A stretch of 64,000 nt of DNA. Origin: Bradyrhizobium sp. WSM471. Its GTDB lineage: Bacteria > Pseudomonadota > Alphaproteobacteria > Rhizobiales > Xanthobacteraceae. The stretch is from positions 3,348,001-3,412,000 of the forward strand of contig NZ_CM001442.1 of the NCBI RefSeq assembly GCF_000244915.1, given 5' to 3'. Both the position numbers and the translations under genes were made by a program. Shown one piece after another: positions 26,446 to 34,722 of the stretch. A model generated the notes under the pieces. That model saw only the letters and a list, made by a program, of their open reading frames with translations. It searched no databases and was not told the DNA's origin. Position 1 is the stretch's first letter. Every line of letters begins with the position of its first letter.

Positions 26446-28188
26446 ATGTCACTAGATCAGATCGTCGACGGACTTTCGGAGGTTTCCTGCGACGTGCTCG
26501 TCATCGGCGGCGGCACTGCCGGCCCGATGGCGGCGTTGAAGGCGAAGCTGAAGAATCCGAAGGCCAACGTCGTCCTGCTCGAGAAGGCCAACGTCAAGCG
26601 CTCCGGCGCGATCTCGATGGGCATGGACGGCTTGAACAACGCCGTCATTCCCGGCTACGCGACGCCGGAGCAGTACACCAAGGAAATCACCATCGCCAAT
26701 GACGGCATCGTCGATCAGAAGGCGGTCTACAAATACGCGCAGAACTGCTACTCGATCATCGAGGAACTCGACAGTTTCGGCATCCGCTTCCTGAAGAACG
26801 AGAACGGCGACTACGCCGTCAAGAAGGTGCACCACATCGGCACCTACGTGCTCCCGATGCCGAACGGCGAGACCGTGAAGAAGGCGCTGTATCGCCAGCT
26901 CCGTCGCGCCCGCATCCTGATCTCCAACCGCTACATGGCGACGCGGCTCCTCAAATCCGCCGACGGACGTATTGCCGGCGCGATCAGCGTCAACACCCGC
27001 ACCGCCGAGATGCTGGTGATCAAGGCCAAGGCCGTCATCCTGTGCATGGGCGCCGCCGGCCGTCTCGGCCTGCCGACCTCCGGCTACATGTTCGGCACCT
27101 ACGAGAACGCTGCCAATTCCGGTGACGGCTATTCCATGGCCTATCACGCCGGTGCGGCACTGGCGAACCTCGAATGCTATCAGATCAATCCGCTGATCAA
27201 GGACTATAACGGCCCGGCCTGCGCCTATGTCGCCGGTCCCTTCGGCGCCTTCACCGCCAACAACGAGGGATCGCGCTTCATCGAATGCGATTACTGGTCC
27301 GGCCAGATGATGCTGGAGTTCTACAACGAGCTGCTGTCCGGCAAGGGCCCGGTGTTTCTCCAGCTCAAGCATCTCCATCCCGACACCATCTCGGAGATCG
27401 AATCGACGCTGCACAAGGTTGAGCGTCCCACACGCGGCCTGTTCCAGCAGGGGCGCGGGGTCGACTACCGCAGCGAGTCGATCGAGATGCATATCTCCGA
27501 GATCGGCTTCTGCTCCGGTCACAGTGCGTCGGGCGTGTTCGTCGACGACAACGCGCGCACCACCGTGCCGGGCCTCTATGCCGCCGGCGACATGGCCAGC
27601 GTGCCGCACAATTACATGCTAGGTGCCTTCACCAACGGTTCGGTCGCCGGCATCGACGCGATGGAATTCGCGGACAATCACGACTTCGCGGAATTCGACG
27701 CGGCCGATGTCGCCAGCGAACGTGACCGCGTCATGGCGCCGACCAAACGCGAGGACGGCATTCCGCCGAACCAGATCGAGTACAAGACCCGGCGCCTCGT
27801 CAATGACTATCTCCAGCCGCCGAAAGTCACGCGCAAATACGAGCTCGGCATGCGCCGGCTCGCCGAAGCGAGGGAGGACATGCAGGAGCGCATGATCGCG
27901 CGCAATGCGCACGAGCTGCTCCGCGCGCTCGAAGTCCAGTCGATCATGGACTGCGCGGACATGGCAGTGCATGCCTCGCTCTACCGCGAGGAAAGCCGCT
28001 GGGGCCTATACCACTGGCGGACGGATTTCCCGGAGAAGGACAACGAGAACTGGTTCTGCCACACGCTGCTGAGCAAGCAGGACGGCAAGATGACCAGCGA
28101 GAAGCGTGCCGTGGAGCCCTACATCGTACCGATCGCCGACGATGAGAAGGATCTCTACGACAAGCAGCGCATCCGCGCGACAGCCTGA
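26446..28188 (+). CDS. asfA: AprA/AsfA-like FAD oxidoreductase
   Basis: 580 residues. FAD-binding VLVIGGGTAGPMAAL at 18-32; later FAD block VPGLYAAGDMASVPHNYMLGAFTNGSVAG near 380. The domain order is that of the fumarate reductase / adenylylsulfate reductase alpha superfamily, and the gene is paired with an AprB-like ferredoxin. This combination matches AsfA-AsfB of Pseudomonas putida S-313, needed to release sulfur from arylsulfonates, better than dissimilatory AprA, because sulfate reduction genes are absent and a sulfonate-type importer is adjacent. CCAGGAGC precedes ATG 26446. The symbol is by analogy; substrate unproven. Confidence 0.75.
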   Translation: MSLDQIVDGLSEVSCDVLVIGGGTAGPMAALKAKLKNPKANVVLLEKANVKRSGAISMGMDGLNNAVIPGYATPEQYTKEITIANDGIVDQKAVYKYAQNCYSIIEELDSFGIRFLKNENGDYAVKKVHHIGTYVLPMPNGETVKKALYRQLRRARILISNRYMATRLLKSADGRIAGAISVNTRTAEMLVIKAKAVILCMGAAGRLGLPTSGYMFGTYENAANSGDGYSMAYHAGAALANLECYQINPLIKDYNGPACAYVAGPFGAFTANNEGSRFIECDYWSGQMMLEFYNELLSGKGPVFLQLKHLHPDTISEIESTLHKVERPTRGLFQQGRGVDYRSESIEMHISEIGFCSGHSASGVFVDDNARTTVPGLYAAGDMASVPHNYMLGAFTNGSVAGIDAMEFADNHDFAEFDAADVASERDRVMAPTKREDGIPPNQIEYKTRRLVNDYLQPPKVTRKYELGMRRLAEAREDMQERMIARNAHELLRALEVQSIMDCADMAVHASLYREESRWGLYHWRTDFPEKDNENWFCHTLLSKQDGKMTSEKRAVEPYIVPIADDEKDLYDKQRIRATA

Positions 28189-28217
28189 CCCGCCGCACAA
28201 ATACTAGGAGACATACG

Positions 28218-28451
28218 ATGCCTCTCGCTTCCTATCAGACATCGGTTCCGGTGGTCGTCGACGACGCCAAATGCATCGCGGACAAGGGCTGCACCGTGTG
28301 CGTCGACGTCTGTCCGCTCGACGTACTGCGGATCAGCGATATGACCAACAAGGCCTACATGGCCTACGACGAATGCTGGTACTGCATGCCCTGCGAGGCG
28401 GATTGCCCGACCGGCGCCGTCACCGTCAACATTCCCTATCTCCTGAGGTAG
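28218..28451 (+). CDS. asfB: 2x[4Fe-4S] ferredoxin, AprB/AsfB-like
   Basis: 77 residues with two cluster motifs: Cys19, 25, 28, 32 (CIADKGCTVCVDVC, a longer first gap than in standard ferredoxins) and Cys53, 56, 59, 63 (CWYCMPCEADC). The CWYCxxC run resembles AprB. Begins 29 bp after the flavoprotein stop with TAGGAGA ahead of the ATG. It should be the direct electron partner of the flavoprotein. Confidence 0.88.
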   Translation: MPLASYQTSVPVVVDDAKCIADKGCTVCVDVCPLDVLRISDMTNKAYMAYDECWYCMPCEADCPTGAVTVNIPYLLR

Positions 28452-28453
28452 CC

Positions 28454-29431
28454 ATGGCGAGCCCGTTCGAATCCTACGACGATCTCGAAGATGCCGACGA
28501 GCGGCTCCAGGCCGCCGATCCAGGGGAGCGCCGCGTTGCCATCATCGCGCTCGGCCATTCCGGCGATCCCGCCGCCGTCGGGCATCTCGCCAAAATGGTC
28601 GCCGATCCCGATGCCGGCGTCCGCCAGCAGGTTGCGATGGCGCTTGGCGAGTTCGACGGGCCGGAGGCCGCGAGCGCGCTGGTGAAGCTGCTGGTCGATC
28701 CTGAGAGAATCGTTGCGTCCGCCGCGGCCGACAGCATGGCGGAGTTCAAGGATCCGGCTTGCGCCGAGATCATCCTGCCGCTGGTTAGGCATGCCCACGC
28801 CTTCGTCCGCATGGGCGCGTTGCGCGCGCTGAAGGAGCTGCGCTGCAGGGATACGCTGAAACCCGCGCTGGAAGCGCTCCAGGATTCCGATGCCGCCGTA
28901 CGGGTGCAGGCGATCGGGGTGATCGGGTTCCTCAAACTGGAGGAATCCATTCCGGCGCTGACCGCGCTGATCAACGATCCCGACGCGCATGTGCGCCGTG
29001 CCGCTGTCAGCGCGCTCGCCTTCTCGCAGATGAAGCCCGCGGCCGAGATGATCACGCGCGCGTTGAAAGATTCGGACTGGATGGTGCGGGAGATGGCCGC
29101 GGAAACGCTGGGCCTCAACGTCAACGGCTCGATCGCCGTCGACCCGCTCATCGCTTCGCTCACTGACGAGTTCTGGCAGGTGCGTCTGAAGGCAATCCGC
29201 AGCCTTGGCCGGATGAAAATCGAGCGCGCGGTTCGCCCGATCGGCAATTGCGTCAATCACGACCAGGCCAATTTGCGGAAAGAGGCGGCTGCTGCGCTCG
29301 GCGAGATCGCCCACCACGACGGCGAAGCCTTCCTTGCCGTCATCGCCGACGATCCCGATCCCGAGGTGCGCAAGAACGCGCGCTGGGCCCTTCAGCAGAT
29401 CGCGGCCCGAAAAGCGCGGGCGGGGGCATAG
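28454..29431 (+). CDS. HEAT-repeat protein
   Basis: 325 residues made of about nine tandem HEAT/PBS-lyase-type repeats of roughly 31 residues (for example DPDAGVRQQVAMALGEF, DSDAAVRVQAIGVIGFL, DPDAHVRRAAVSALAF, DPDPEVRKNARWALQQI). No catalytic motif, signal or membrane segment is seen. ATG two bases after the ferredoxin stop with GAGGTAG as ribosome site, so it is surely co-translated with it. Such proteins act as scaffolds or chaperones; a role in assembling or docking the flavoprotein-ferredoxin pair is inferred. Confidence 0.88.
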   Translation: MASPFESYDDLEDADERLQAADPGERRVAIIALGHSGDPAAVGHLAKMVADPDAGVRQQVAMALGEFDGPEAASALVKLLVDPERIVASAAADSMAEFKDPACAEIILPLVRHAHAFVRMGALRALKELRCRDTLKPALEALQDSDAAVRVQAIGVIGFLKLEESIPALTALINDPDAHVRRAAVSALAFSQMKPAAEMITRALKDSDWMVREMAAETLGLNVNGSIAVDPLIASLTDEFWQVRLKAIRSLGRMKIERAVRPIGNCVNHDQANLRKEAAAALGEIAHHDGEAFLAVIADDPDPEVRKNARWALQQIAARKARAGA

Positions 29432-29493
29432 GAGCGCGGCGGGCTGCCGCGCTGGACTTCCCGTCCCAGACGTTTATTGGTCTTCGCCAACGT

Positions 29494-29520
29494 GATCGGC
29501 CTCTGCGAGTGAGGCCGATC
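29494..29520. terminator. 10-bp perfect stem-loop between the HEAT and XylX-type genes
   Basis: GATCGGCCTC-TGCGAGT-GAGGCCGATC, ending 22 bp before the next ATG. No T-run. It marks the boundary between the sulfur-type cluster and the sugar cluster; it could terminate the first or regulate the second. Confidence 0.5.
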
Positions 29521-29542
29521 CGAAAAGAGCGAGGATACGCCC

Positions 29543-30715
29543 ATGACCACATTGACGGTAAAGGACCTTCTTCCCGAGGACGGCACGCGGGGAACGCTCG
29601 TCGGCCGCGTCTGGCTGCCGCAGGCGAATGGCCCGGCCGTGGTCGCCGTGCGCGGCGATGGTGTGTTCGACGTCACCGCAAAATTCCCGACCGTCAGCAC
29701 GCTCTGCGAGGAGGACGATCCGGCGAAGGCGCTTGCCGCGACCAGGGGCGAGCGCATCGGCGATCTCGATGCTATGGTCGCCAACACGCCCCCCGATCAG
29801 CGCGATCCGAAAAAACCGTGGTTGCTTGCACCCGTCGATCTCCAGACGCTGAAGGCGGCCGGGGTGACCTTCGCCATCTCGATGCTGGAGCGCGTGATCG
29901 AGGAGCGGGCGAAAGGCAATCCGGCCTCGGCCGAAGCGATCCGGACGGAAGTGACGCGGCTGATCGGCGATGATCTGTCGAAGCTCAAGCCCGGCTCGGA
30001 CCAGGCGATGCACCTGAAGCAGGTGCTGATCGACCAGAACGCCTGGAGCCAGTATCTCGAGGTTGGCATTGGTCCCGATGCCGAGGTCTTCACCAAGGCG
30101 CCGACCTTGTCGTCGGTCGGCACCGGCATGGATGCGGGGCTGCATCCGAAATCGACCTGGAACAACCCCGAGCCCGAGCTGGTGCTGTTCGTCTCGAGCC
30201 GTGGCAAGATCGTCGGCGGCGCGCTCGGCAACGACGTCAATCTGCGCGACTTCGAGGGCCGTTCGGCACTGCTGTTGTCGAAGGCCAAGGACAACAACGC
30301 CTCGTGCTCCATCGGCCCTCTGCTGCGCCTGTTCGACGACAGCTTTACCCTCGACGACGCCCGCAAGCTCGACATCAGCCTGAACGTGAAGGGGCAGGAC
30401 GGTTTCGTCCTCGACGGCCATTCCTCGATCAGCATGATCAGCCGCGATCCGACCGATCTGGTCGAGCAGACCATCGGCAAGGTGCACCAATATCCAGATG
30501 GCTTCGTGCTGTTCCTCGGGACCATGTTCGCGCCGGTCAAGGATCGCGACGCGCCGGGACAGGGGTTCACCCACAAGCGCGACGACATCGTCACGATCTC
30601 GGCGCCCCAGCTCGGCAAACTCGTCAACCGCATGCGAACCAGCGACGAGTGCGAACCCTGGACCTTCGGCATCGGCGCGCTGATGAAGAACCTGGCGCAG
30701 CGGAAGCTGATCTAG
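29543..30715 (+). CDS. xylX: 2-keto-3-deoxy-pentonate dehydratase, XylX-type (FAH superfamily)
   Basis: 390 residues. It matches the Caulobacter XylX pattern in many blocks: LLAPVDLQTLKAAGVTFAIS, WSQYLEVGIGPDAEVFTK, GNDVNLRDFEGRSALLLSKA, SISMISRDP and FLGTMFAPVKDRDAPGQGFTHK. XylX dehydrates 2-keto-3-deoxy-D-xylonate (or the L-arabinonate isomer) to alpha-ketoglutarate semialdehyde in the Weimberg route. The following sugar importer and arabinose-type dehydrogenase support this. The next enzyme, the semialdehyde dehydrogenase, and the aldonate dehydratase are not in the window. Confidence 0.85.
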   Translation: MTTLTVKDLLPEDGTRGTLVGRVWLPQANGPAVVAVRGDGVFDVTAKFPTVSTLCEEDDPAKALAATRGERIGDLDAMVANTPPDQRDPKKPWLLAPVDLQTLKAAGVTFAISMLERVIEERAKGNPASAEAIRTEVTRLIGDDLSKLKPGSDQAMHLKQVLIDQNAWSQYLEVGIGPDAEVFTKAPTLSSVGTGMDAGLHPKSTWNNPEPELVLFVSSRGKIVGGALGNDVNLRDFEGRSALLLSKAKDNNASCSIGPLLRLFDDSFTLDDARKLDISLNVKGQDGFVLDGHSSISMISRDPTDLVEQTIGKVHQYPDGFVLFLGTMFAPVKDRDAPGQGFTHKRDDIVTISAPQLGKLVNRMRTSDECEPWTFGIGALMKNLAQRKLI

Positions 30716-30771
30716 AGCCGGCTTCGTTGCCCGGCCGACAGCGGGCGATTGCACATCGAAATCAGAGAAGA

Positions 30772-30860
30772 TCGTCCTGCCCGGGCTTGTCCCGGGCATC
30801 CACGTTCTTGATCCCGCACGGCAAGGCCGTGGATGGCCGGGACAAGCCCGGCCATGACGA
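30772..30860. repeat. Intergenic palindromic repeat (33-nt arms)
   Basis: Left arm 30772-30804 and right arm 30828-30860 are inverted copies with about four mismatches (core GGGCTTGTCCCGG / CCGGGACAAGCCC). It belongs to a repeat type widespread in Bradyrhizobium genomes and sits in the 387-bp gap after xylX. Confidence 0.7.
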
Positions 30861-30960
30861 TGTGGCGCTGCTAGGCCGCATCGTTTCATTCATCTCCCCG
30901 TTGCATCGGCGGAACTAAATCGCTCCGAGTGTGTCGTACAACGGCCGTCAAGCCTTGCTC

Positions 30961-30996
30961 GCGCTGCGTATAAATAGTCAAATAATATGACTAGTC
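30961..30996. promoter_or_regulatory. Promoter and dyad upstream of the YtfQ-type gene
   Basis: GCGCTGCGTATAAAT (30961-30975, -10-like) runs into the dyad TAGTCA-N7-TGACTA (30975-30993), itself followed by the overlapping palindrome GACTAGTC (30989-30996). A further ATAGTC lies near 31015. The dyad directly at a -10 fits an operator, most simply for the GntR-family regulator encoded in this operon. Confidence 0.45.
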
Positions 30997-31102
30997 GGAA
31001 CCAAACTTCCGTGAAATAGTCCCTTCCGCCGCCTCAAAGGTCGGCCTGTGGGTGCGATGCTACCAATAAGCGCCCCGGATAACATTTTGGGAGATACGCC
31101 TG

Positions 31103-32068
31103 ATGATCCTCAAAGCCCTCTTTGCGGCCAGCGCCACGGCCGCGTTGCTGCTCGCGCTGCCGGCGAATGCCGCCGAACTCACCATCGGCTTCTCGCAGAT
31201 CGGATCGGAATCCGGCTGGCGCGCGGCCGAGACCTCGGTCTCCAAGCAGGAGGCCACCAAGCGCAAGGTCAATCTCAAGATCGCCGACGCGCAGCAGAAG
31301 CAGGAGAACCAGATCAAGGCGATCCGCTCCTTCATCGCGCAGAATGTCGATGCGATCTTCCTCGCGCCCGTCGTCTCGACCGGCTGGGACTCGGTGCTGA
31401 AGGAAGCCAAGGAGGCCAAGATCCCGGTCGTGCTGCTCGACCGCGACATCGATCCCTCCGGGAAGGAGCTCTATCTCACCGCCGTGACCTCCGACAGCGT
31501 TCATGAAGGCGAGGTCGCCGGCGACTGGCTGGCGAAGACCGTCGGCGCAAAGGCCTGCAACATCGTCGAATTGCAGGGCACGGTCGGCGCCAGCGTCGCC
31601 GCCAACCGCAAGAAGGGTTTTGACACCGCCATCGCCAAGCATGCGAACCTGAAGGTGGTGCGCAGCCAGACCGGCGACTTCACCCGCGCCAAGGGCAAGG
31701 AAGTGATGGAAAGCTTCATCAAGGCCGAAGGCGGCGGCAAGTCGATCTGCGCGGTCTATGCGCACAACGACGACATGATGGTCGGCGCGATCCAGGCGAT
31801 GAAGGAAGCCGGGCTCAAGCCGGGCAAGGAGATCCTCACTGTCTCGATCGATGCGGTCCCCGACATCTTCAAGGCGATGGTCGCCGGCGAAGCCAATGCC
31901 ACGGTCGAGCTGACGCCGAACATGGCTGGCCCCGCGCTCGATGCCATCGCGGCCTTCAAGGACAAGGGCACGGTTCCGCCGAAATGGATCCAGACCGAGT
32001 CGAAGCTGTACACGCCCACCGACGATCCGCAGAAGATCTACGACAGCAAGAAGGGCCTCGGTTACTGA
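31103..32068 (+). CDS. ytfQ: Sugar-binding protein, YtfQ (galactofuranose/arabinose) type
   Basis: 321 residues, Sec signal ending near LPANAAE (about 24), then a type-I periplasmic binding fold. The N-terminal block ELTIGFSQIGSESGWRAAETSVSK is distinctive of YtfQ. It delivers a furanose-form sugar to the YtfR-YtfT-YjfF importer encoded next. The enzymes further down point to L-arabinose or D-galactose as substrate. Confidence 0.9.
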   Translation: MILKALFAASATAALLLALPANAAELTIGFSQIGSESGWRAAETSVSKQEATKRKVNLKIADAQQKQENQIKAIRSFIAQNVDAIFLAPVVSTGWDSVLKEAKEAKIPVVLLDRDIDPSGKELYLTAVTSDSVHEGEVAGDWLAKTVGAKACNIVELQGTVGASVAANRKKGFDTAIAKHANLKVVRSQTGDFTRAKGKEVMESFIKAEGGGKSICAVYAHNDDMMVGAIQAMKEAGLKPGKEILTVSIDAVPDIFKAMVAGEANATVELTPNMAGPALDAIAAFKDKGTVPPKWIQTESKLYTPTDDPQKIYDSKKGLGY

Positions 32069-32078
32069 GGCGGGAGTG

Positions 32079-32111
32079 TCGCCGGACGGCCGTGTTTCGG
32101 CAGTCCGGCGA
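32079..32111. terminator. Hairpin after the YtfQ-type gene
   Basis: TCGCCGGAC / GTCCGGCGA, 9-bp perfect stem with a 15-nt loop, 11 bp after the stop. Probably a partial terminator or 3' stabiliser giving more binding protein than transporter. Confidence 0.5.
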
Positions 32112-32188
32112 TGCCGCTCGAACCGCTGCGCGAATGAACAGGCTCCGTGTCCGCATCGTCAGCGGGCGCCGCTGGGAGTGAATTTGTC

Positions 32189-33733
32189 ATGGAGAACAGC
32201 CCGGATTCCGCTGCTGCCCTGCTGGAAGTGCGCGGGATCAGCAAGAGCTTTGGTGCTGTGCGTGCGTTGCAGGAGGTCGACTTCACGCTTCGCGCAGGCG
32301 AGATTCATGCGTTGCTCGGCGAGAACGGCGCCGGCAAGTCCACGCTGATCAAGGTTGTCACGGGCGTATTTCCGCGCGACGCCGGCATCGTCAGGCTGGG
32401 CGGCGAAGAGGTCGCGCCGCGCTCGGCCAAGGCGGCGCTTCAGGCCGGCATTGCCACCGTCTACCAGGAGGTCAATCTCCTGCCGAACCTCTCGGTGGCG
32501 CAGAACCTGTTCCTCGACCGGCAGCCGATGCGCTTCGGCATCGTGCGCGAAGGCGAGATGCGACGCCGCGCGAAGGCGCTGCTCGCGGATTTCGGACTCG
32601 ACATCGACGTATCAGCGCCGCTTGGCAATTATTCGGTGGCGATCCAGCATGTCACCGCGATCGCGCGCGCCGTCGATCTCTCGGCGCGCGTGCTGATCCT
32701 GGACGAGCCGACCGCGAGCCTCGATCGCCACGAGGTCGAGATTCTCTTTCGCATCATGCGTCAGCTTGCCAAGCGCGGCATTGGAATCGTCTTCGTCAGC
32801 CATTTCCTCGACCAGGTCTACGAGATCTCCGATCGCATCACCGTTTTGCGAAATGGTCGCCTGGTCGGCGAGCGCGAGACCGCGTCGCTGTCGCGGCTCG
32901 AGCTGATCCGGATGATGCTCGGCCGCGAGCTGGCCGAGACCACCAGCGCGCGGGCGTCGATAGGCGCACAGACGACGCGTGAAGTCTGTGCGAGCTTCGA
33001 GGGTTACGGCAAGGCCGGCTATGTCGCGCCGTTCAATCTCGAGCTGCGCCATGGCGAGGTTGTCGGTCTCGCCGGCCTGCTCGGCTCGGGGCGGACCGAG
33101 ACGGCCCGGCTGGTGTTCGGCGTCGAGCGCGCGGATGGCGGGCAGGCGAAGGTGGAAGGCGCGCCTGTCCGGCTTCACTCGCCGCGGGACGGCGTGCGCC
33201 ACGGCTTTGGCTATTGCCCCGAGGAGCGCAAGACCGACGGCATCGTCGCTGAGCTCACCGTGCGCGAGAACATCGTGCTCGCGCTCCAGGCCAAGCGCGG
33301 TCTGCATCGGCCGCTGTCGCGACGCGAGCAGGACGAGATCGCAAGCCGTTATGTCAAGATGCTCGACATTCGCCCGCCCGATCCGGAGCGTCCCGTCGGC
33401 CTGCTGTCCGGCGGCAATCAGCAGAAGGTCCTGCTGGCACGGTGGCTTGCGACCTCGCCGCGGCTCCTCGTCCTGGACGAGCCGACCCGCGGCATCGACG
33501 TCGGTGCGCATGCCGAGATCATCCGCCTGATACGCGAGCTCTGCGACGACGGGCTTGCGCTGCTCGTGATTTCCTCCGAGCTAGACGAGATCGTGACCTA
33601 TTCCGATCGCGTGGTGGTGCTGCGCGACCGGGCTCATGTCGAGGAGCTCACGGGCGAGGCCATCGACGTCGGCAGCATTCTCGCCGCCATCGCCGCCGAT
33701 GGCGCCAGTGTCGCCCATGAGGGCCGGGCATGA
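32189..33733 (+). CDS. ytfR: Sugar ABC transporter ATPase, two-domain (YtfR type)
   Basis: 514 residues with two ABC domains. First: Walker A GENGAGKST near 49-57 and LILDEPTASLDRHE. Second: degenerate Walker A LAGLLGSGRTETARL and an intact signature LLSGGNQQKVLLARWLA with LVLDEPTRGIDVGAH. This is the layout of RbsA/YtfR ATPases. Its stop overlaps the permease ATG by four bases. Confidence 0.92.
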   Translation: MENSPDSAAALLEVRGISKSFGAVRALQEVDFTLRAGEIHALLGENGAGKSTLIKVVTGVFPRDAGIVRLGGEEVAPRSAKAALQAGIATVYQEVNLLPNLSVAQNLFLDRQPMRFGIVREGEMRRRAKALLADFGLDIDVSAPLGNYSVAIQHVTAIARAVDLSARVLILDEPTASLDRHEVEILFRIMRQLAKRGIGIVFVSHFLDQVYEISDRITVLRNGRLVGERETASLSRLELIRMMLGRELAETTSARASIGAQTTREVCASFEGYGKAGYVAPFNLELRHGEVVGLAGLLGSGRTETARLVFGVERADGGQAKVEGAPVRLHSPRDGVRHGFGYCPEERKTDGIVAELTVRENIVLALQAKRGLHRPLSRREQDEIASRYVKMLDIRPPDPERPVGLLSGGNQQKVLLARWLATSPRLLVLDEPTRGIDVGAHAEIIRLIRELCDDGLALLVISSELDEIVTYSDRVVVLRDRAHVEELTGEAIDVGSILAAIAADGASVAHEGRA

Positions 33734-34722
33734 CCGCGCTGTTGCCGCGCCGCGGCCTTGCCCAGATCCTCGCGTTGATCGTCATCCTGGCGGTCGATCG
33801 CGTGGTGTCGCCGCAATTCTTCGATCTGCGCCTCCAGGACGGCCGGCTATTCGGCAGCCTGATCGACGTGCTCAACCGCGGCACGCCGGTGGCGCTGCTC
33901 TCGCTCGGCATGGTGCTGGTGATCGCGACGCGCGGCATCGACCTGTCGGTCGGCGCTGTGATGGCGATCTCAGGCGCGATCGCGGCGAGCCTCGCCGACA
34001 ACCACAGTCTGGCAGTGGTGCTGGCGGCTGCGCTCGGCGCGGGCCTGATCTGCGGATTGTGGAACGGATTTCTCGTCGCGGTGCTCGGCATGCAGCCGAT
34101 CGTGGCGACCCTGATCTTGATGGTGGCGGGACGCGGCATCGCCCAGCTCATTACCGAAGGCCGCATCGTGACCTTCTCCTCGCCCGATCTGGTCTGGCTC
34201 GGCAACGGCTCCATCCTCGGCGTGCCGGTGCCGGTCGCGATTGCGCTGGGCATGCTGATCCTCACCGGCGCGGTGGTGCGAGGCTCGGCACTTGGGTTAC
34301 TGATCGAGGCAACCGGCGGCAATGCGCGGGCGAGCGAGCTTGCCGGCGTTGGCACGCGCGCCATGATTTTGGCGGTGTATGTCTGGTGCGGCGTTTGCGC
34401 CGCGCTTGCCGGCGTCATCGCGGCGGCCGACATCATGGGTGCGGATGCCAACAATGCCGGCCTCTGGCTCGAGCTCGACGCCATCCTCGCGGTGGTGATC
34501 GGCGGCACCTCGCTGTTCGGCGGCCGCTTCAGTCTCGTGCTGGCCGTACTCGGGGCGCTGATCATCCAGACCATGAATACCGGCATTCTGCTGTCGGGCT
34601 ATCCGCCGGAGTTCAATTTGCTGGTCAAGGCGGTGGTGGTGCTCGCCGTGCTGCTGCTGCAATCGCCGAAGCTGTCCGGCTTTGCCGGCGTCGTGGCGCG
34701 GCTGCGGAGGACCAAGGCATGA
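33730..34722 (+). CDS. ytfT: Sugar ABC permease 1 (YtfT type)
   Basis: 330 residues, eight to ten hydrophobic segments, with the RbsC-family sequence MVLVIATRGIDLSVGAVMAISGAIAASLA and the coupling block DAILAVVIGGTSLFGGRFSLVLAVLGA. Overlaps both neighbours by ATGA. Pairs with the next permease as a heterodimer. Confidence 0.92.
   Translation: MTALLPRRGLAQILALIVILAVDRVVSPQFFDLRLQDGRLFGSLIDVLNRGTPVALLSLGMVLVIATRGIDLSVGAVMAISGAIAASLADNHSLAVVLAAALGAGLICGLWNGFLVAVLGMQPIVATLILMVAGRGIAQLITEGRIVTFSSPDLVWLGNGSILGVPVPVAIALGMLILTGAVVRGSALGLLIEATGGNARASELAGVGTRAMILAVYVWCGVCAALAGVIAAADIMGADANNAGLWLELDAILAVVIGGTSLFGGRFSLVLAVLGALIIQTMNTGILLSGYPPEFNLLVKAVVVLAVLLLQSPKLSGFAGVVARLRRTKA

Noticed and set aside
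29477..29490. TTGGTCTTCGCCAA, a TTG-N8-CAA match upstream of xylX
   Set aside because: Does not fit the FixK2 half-site (TTGA or TTGC), and such loose matches are expected by chance about once per 4 kb. No low-oxygen link for this gene.
29474..30889. 471-codon minus-strand frame opposite the XylX-type gene
   Set aside because: Antisense shadow of a gene with strong family matches; composition is not protein-like.
19398..30975. Identical 15-mer GCGCTGCGTATAAAT upstream of the YeiH-type and YtfQ-type genes as a shared operator
   Set aside because: A 15-base match within 64 kb can arise by chance, and the two genes have no common role. Kept only as likely -10 regions.
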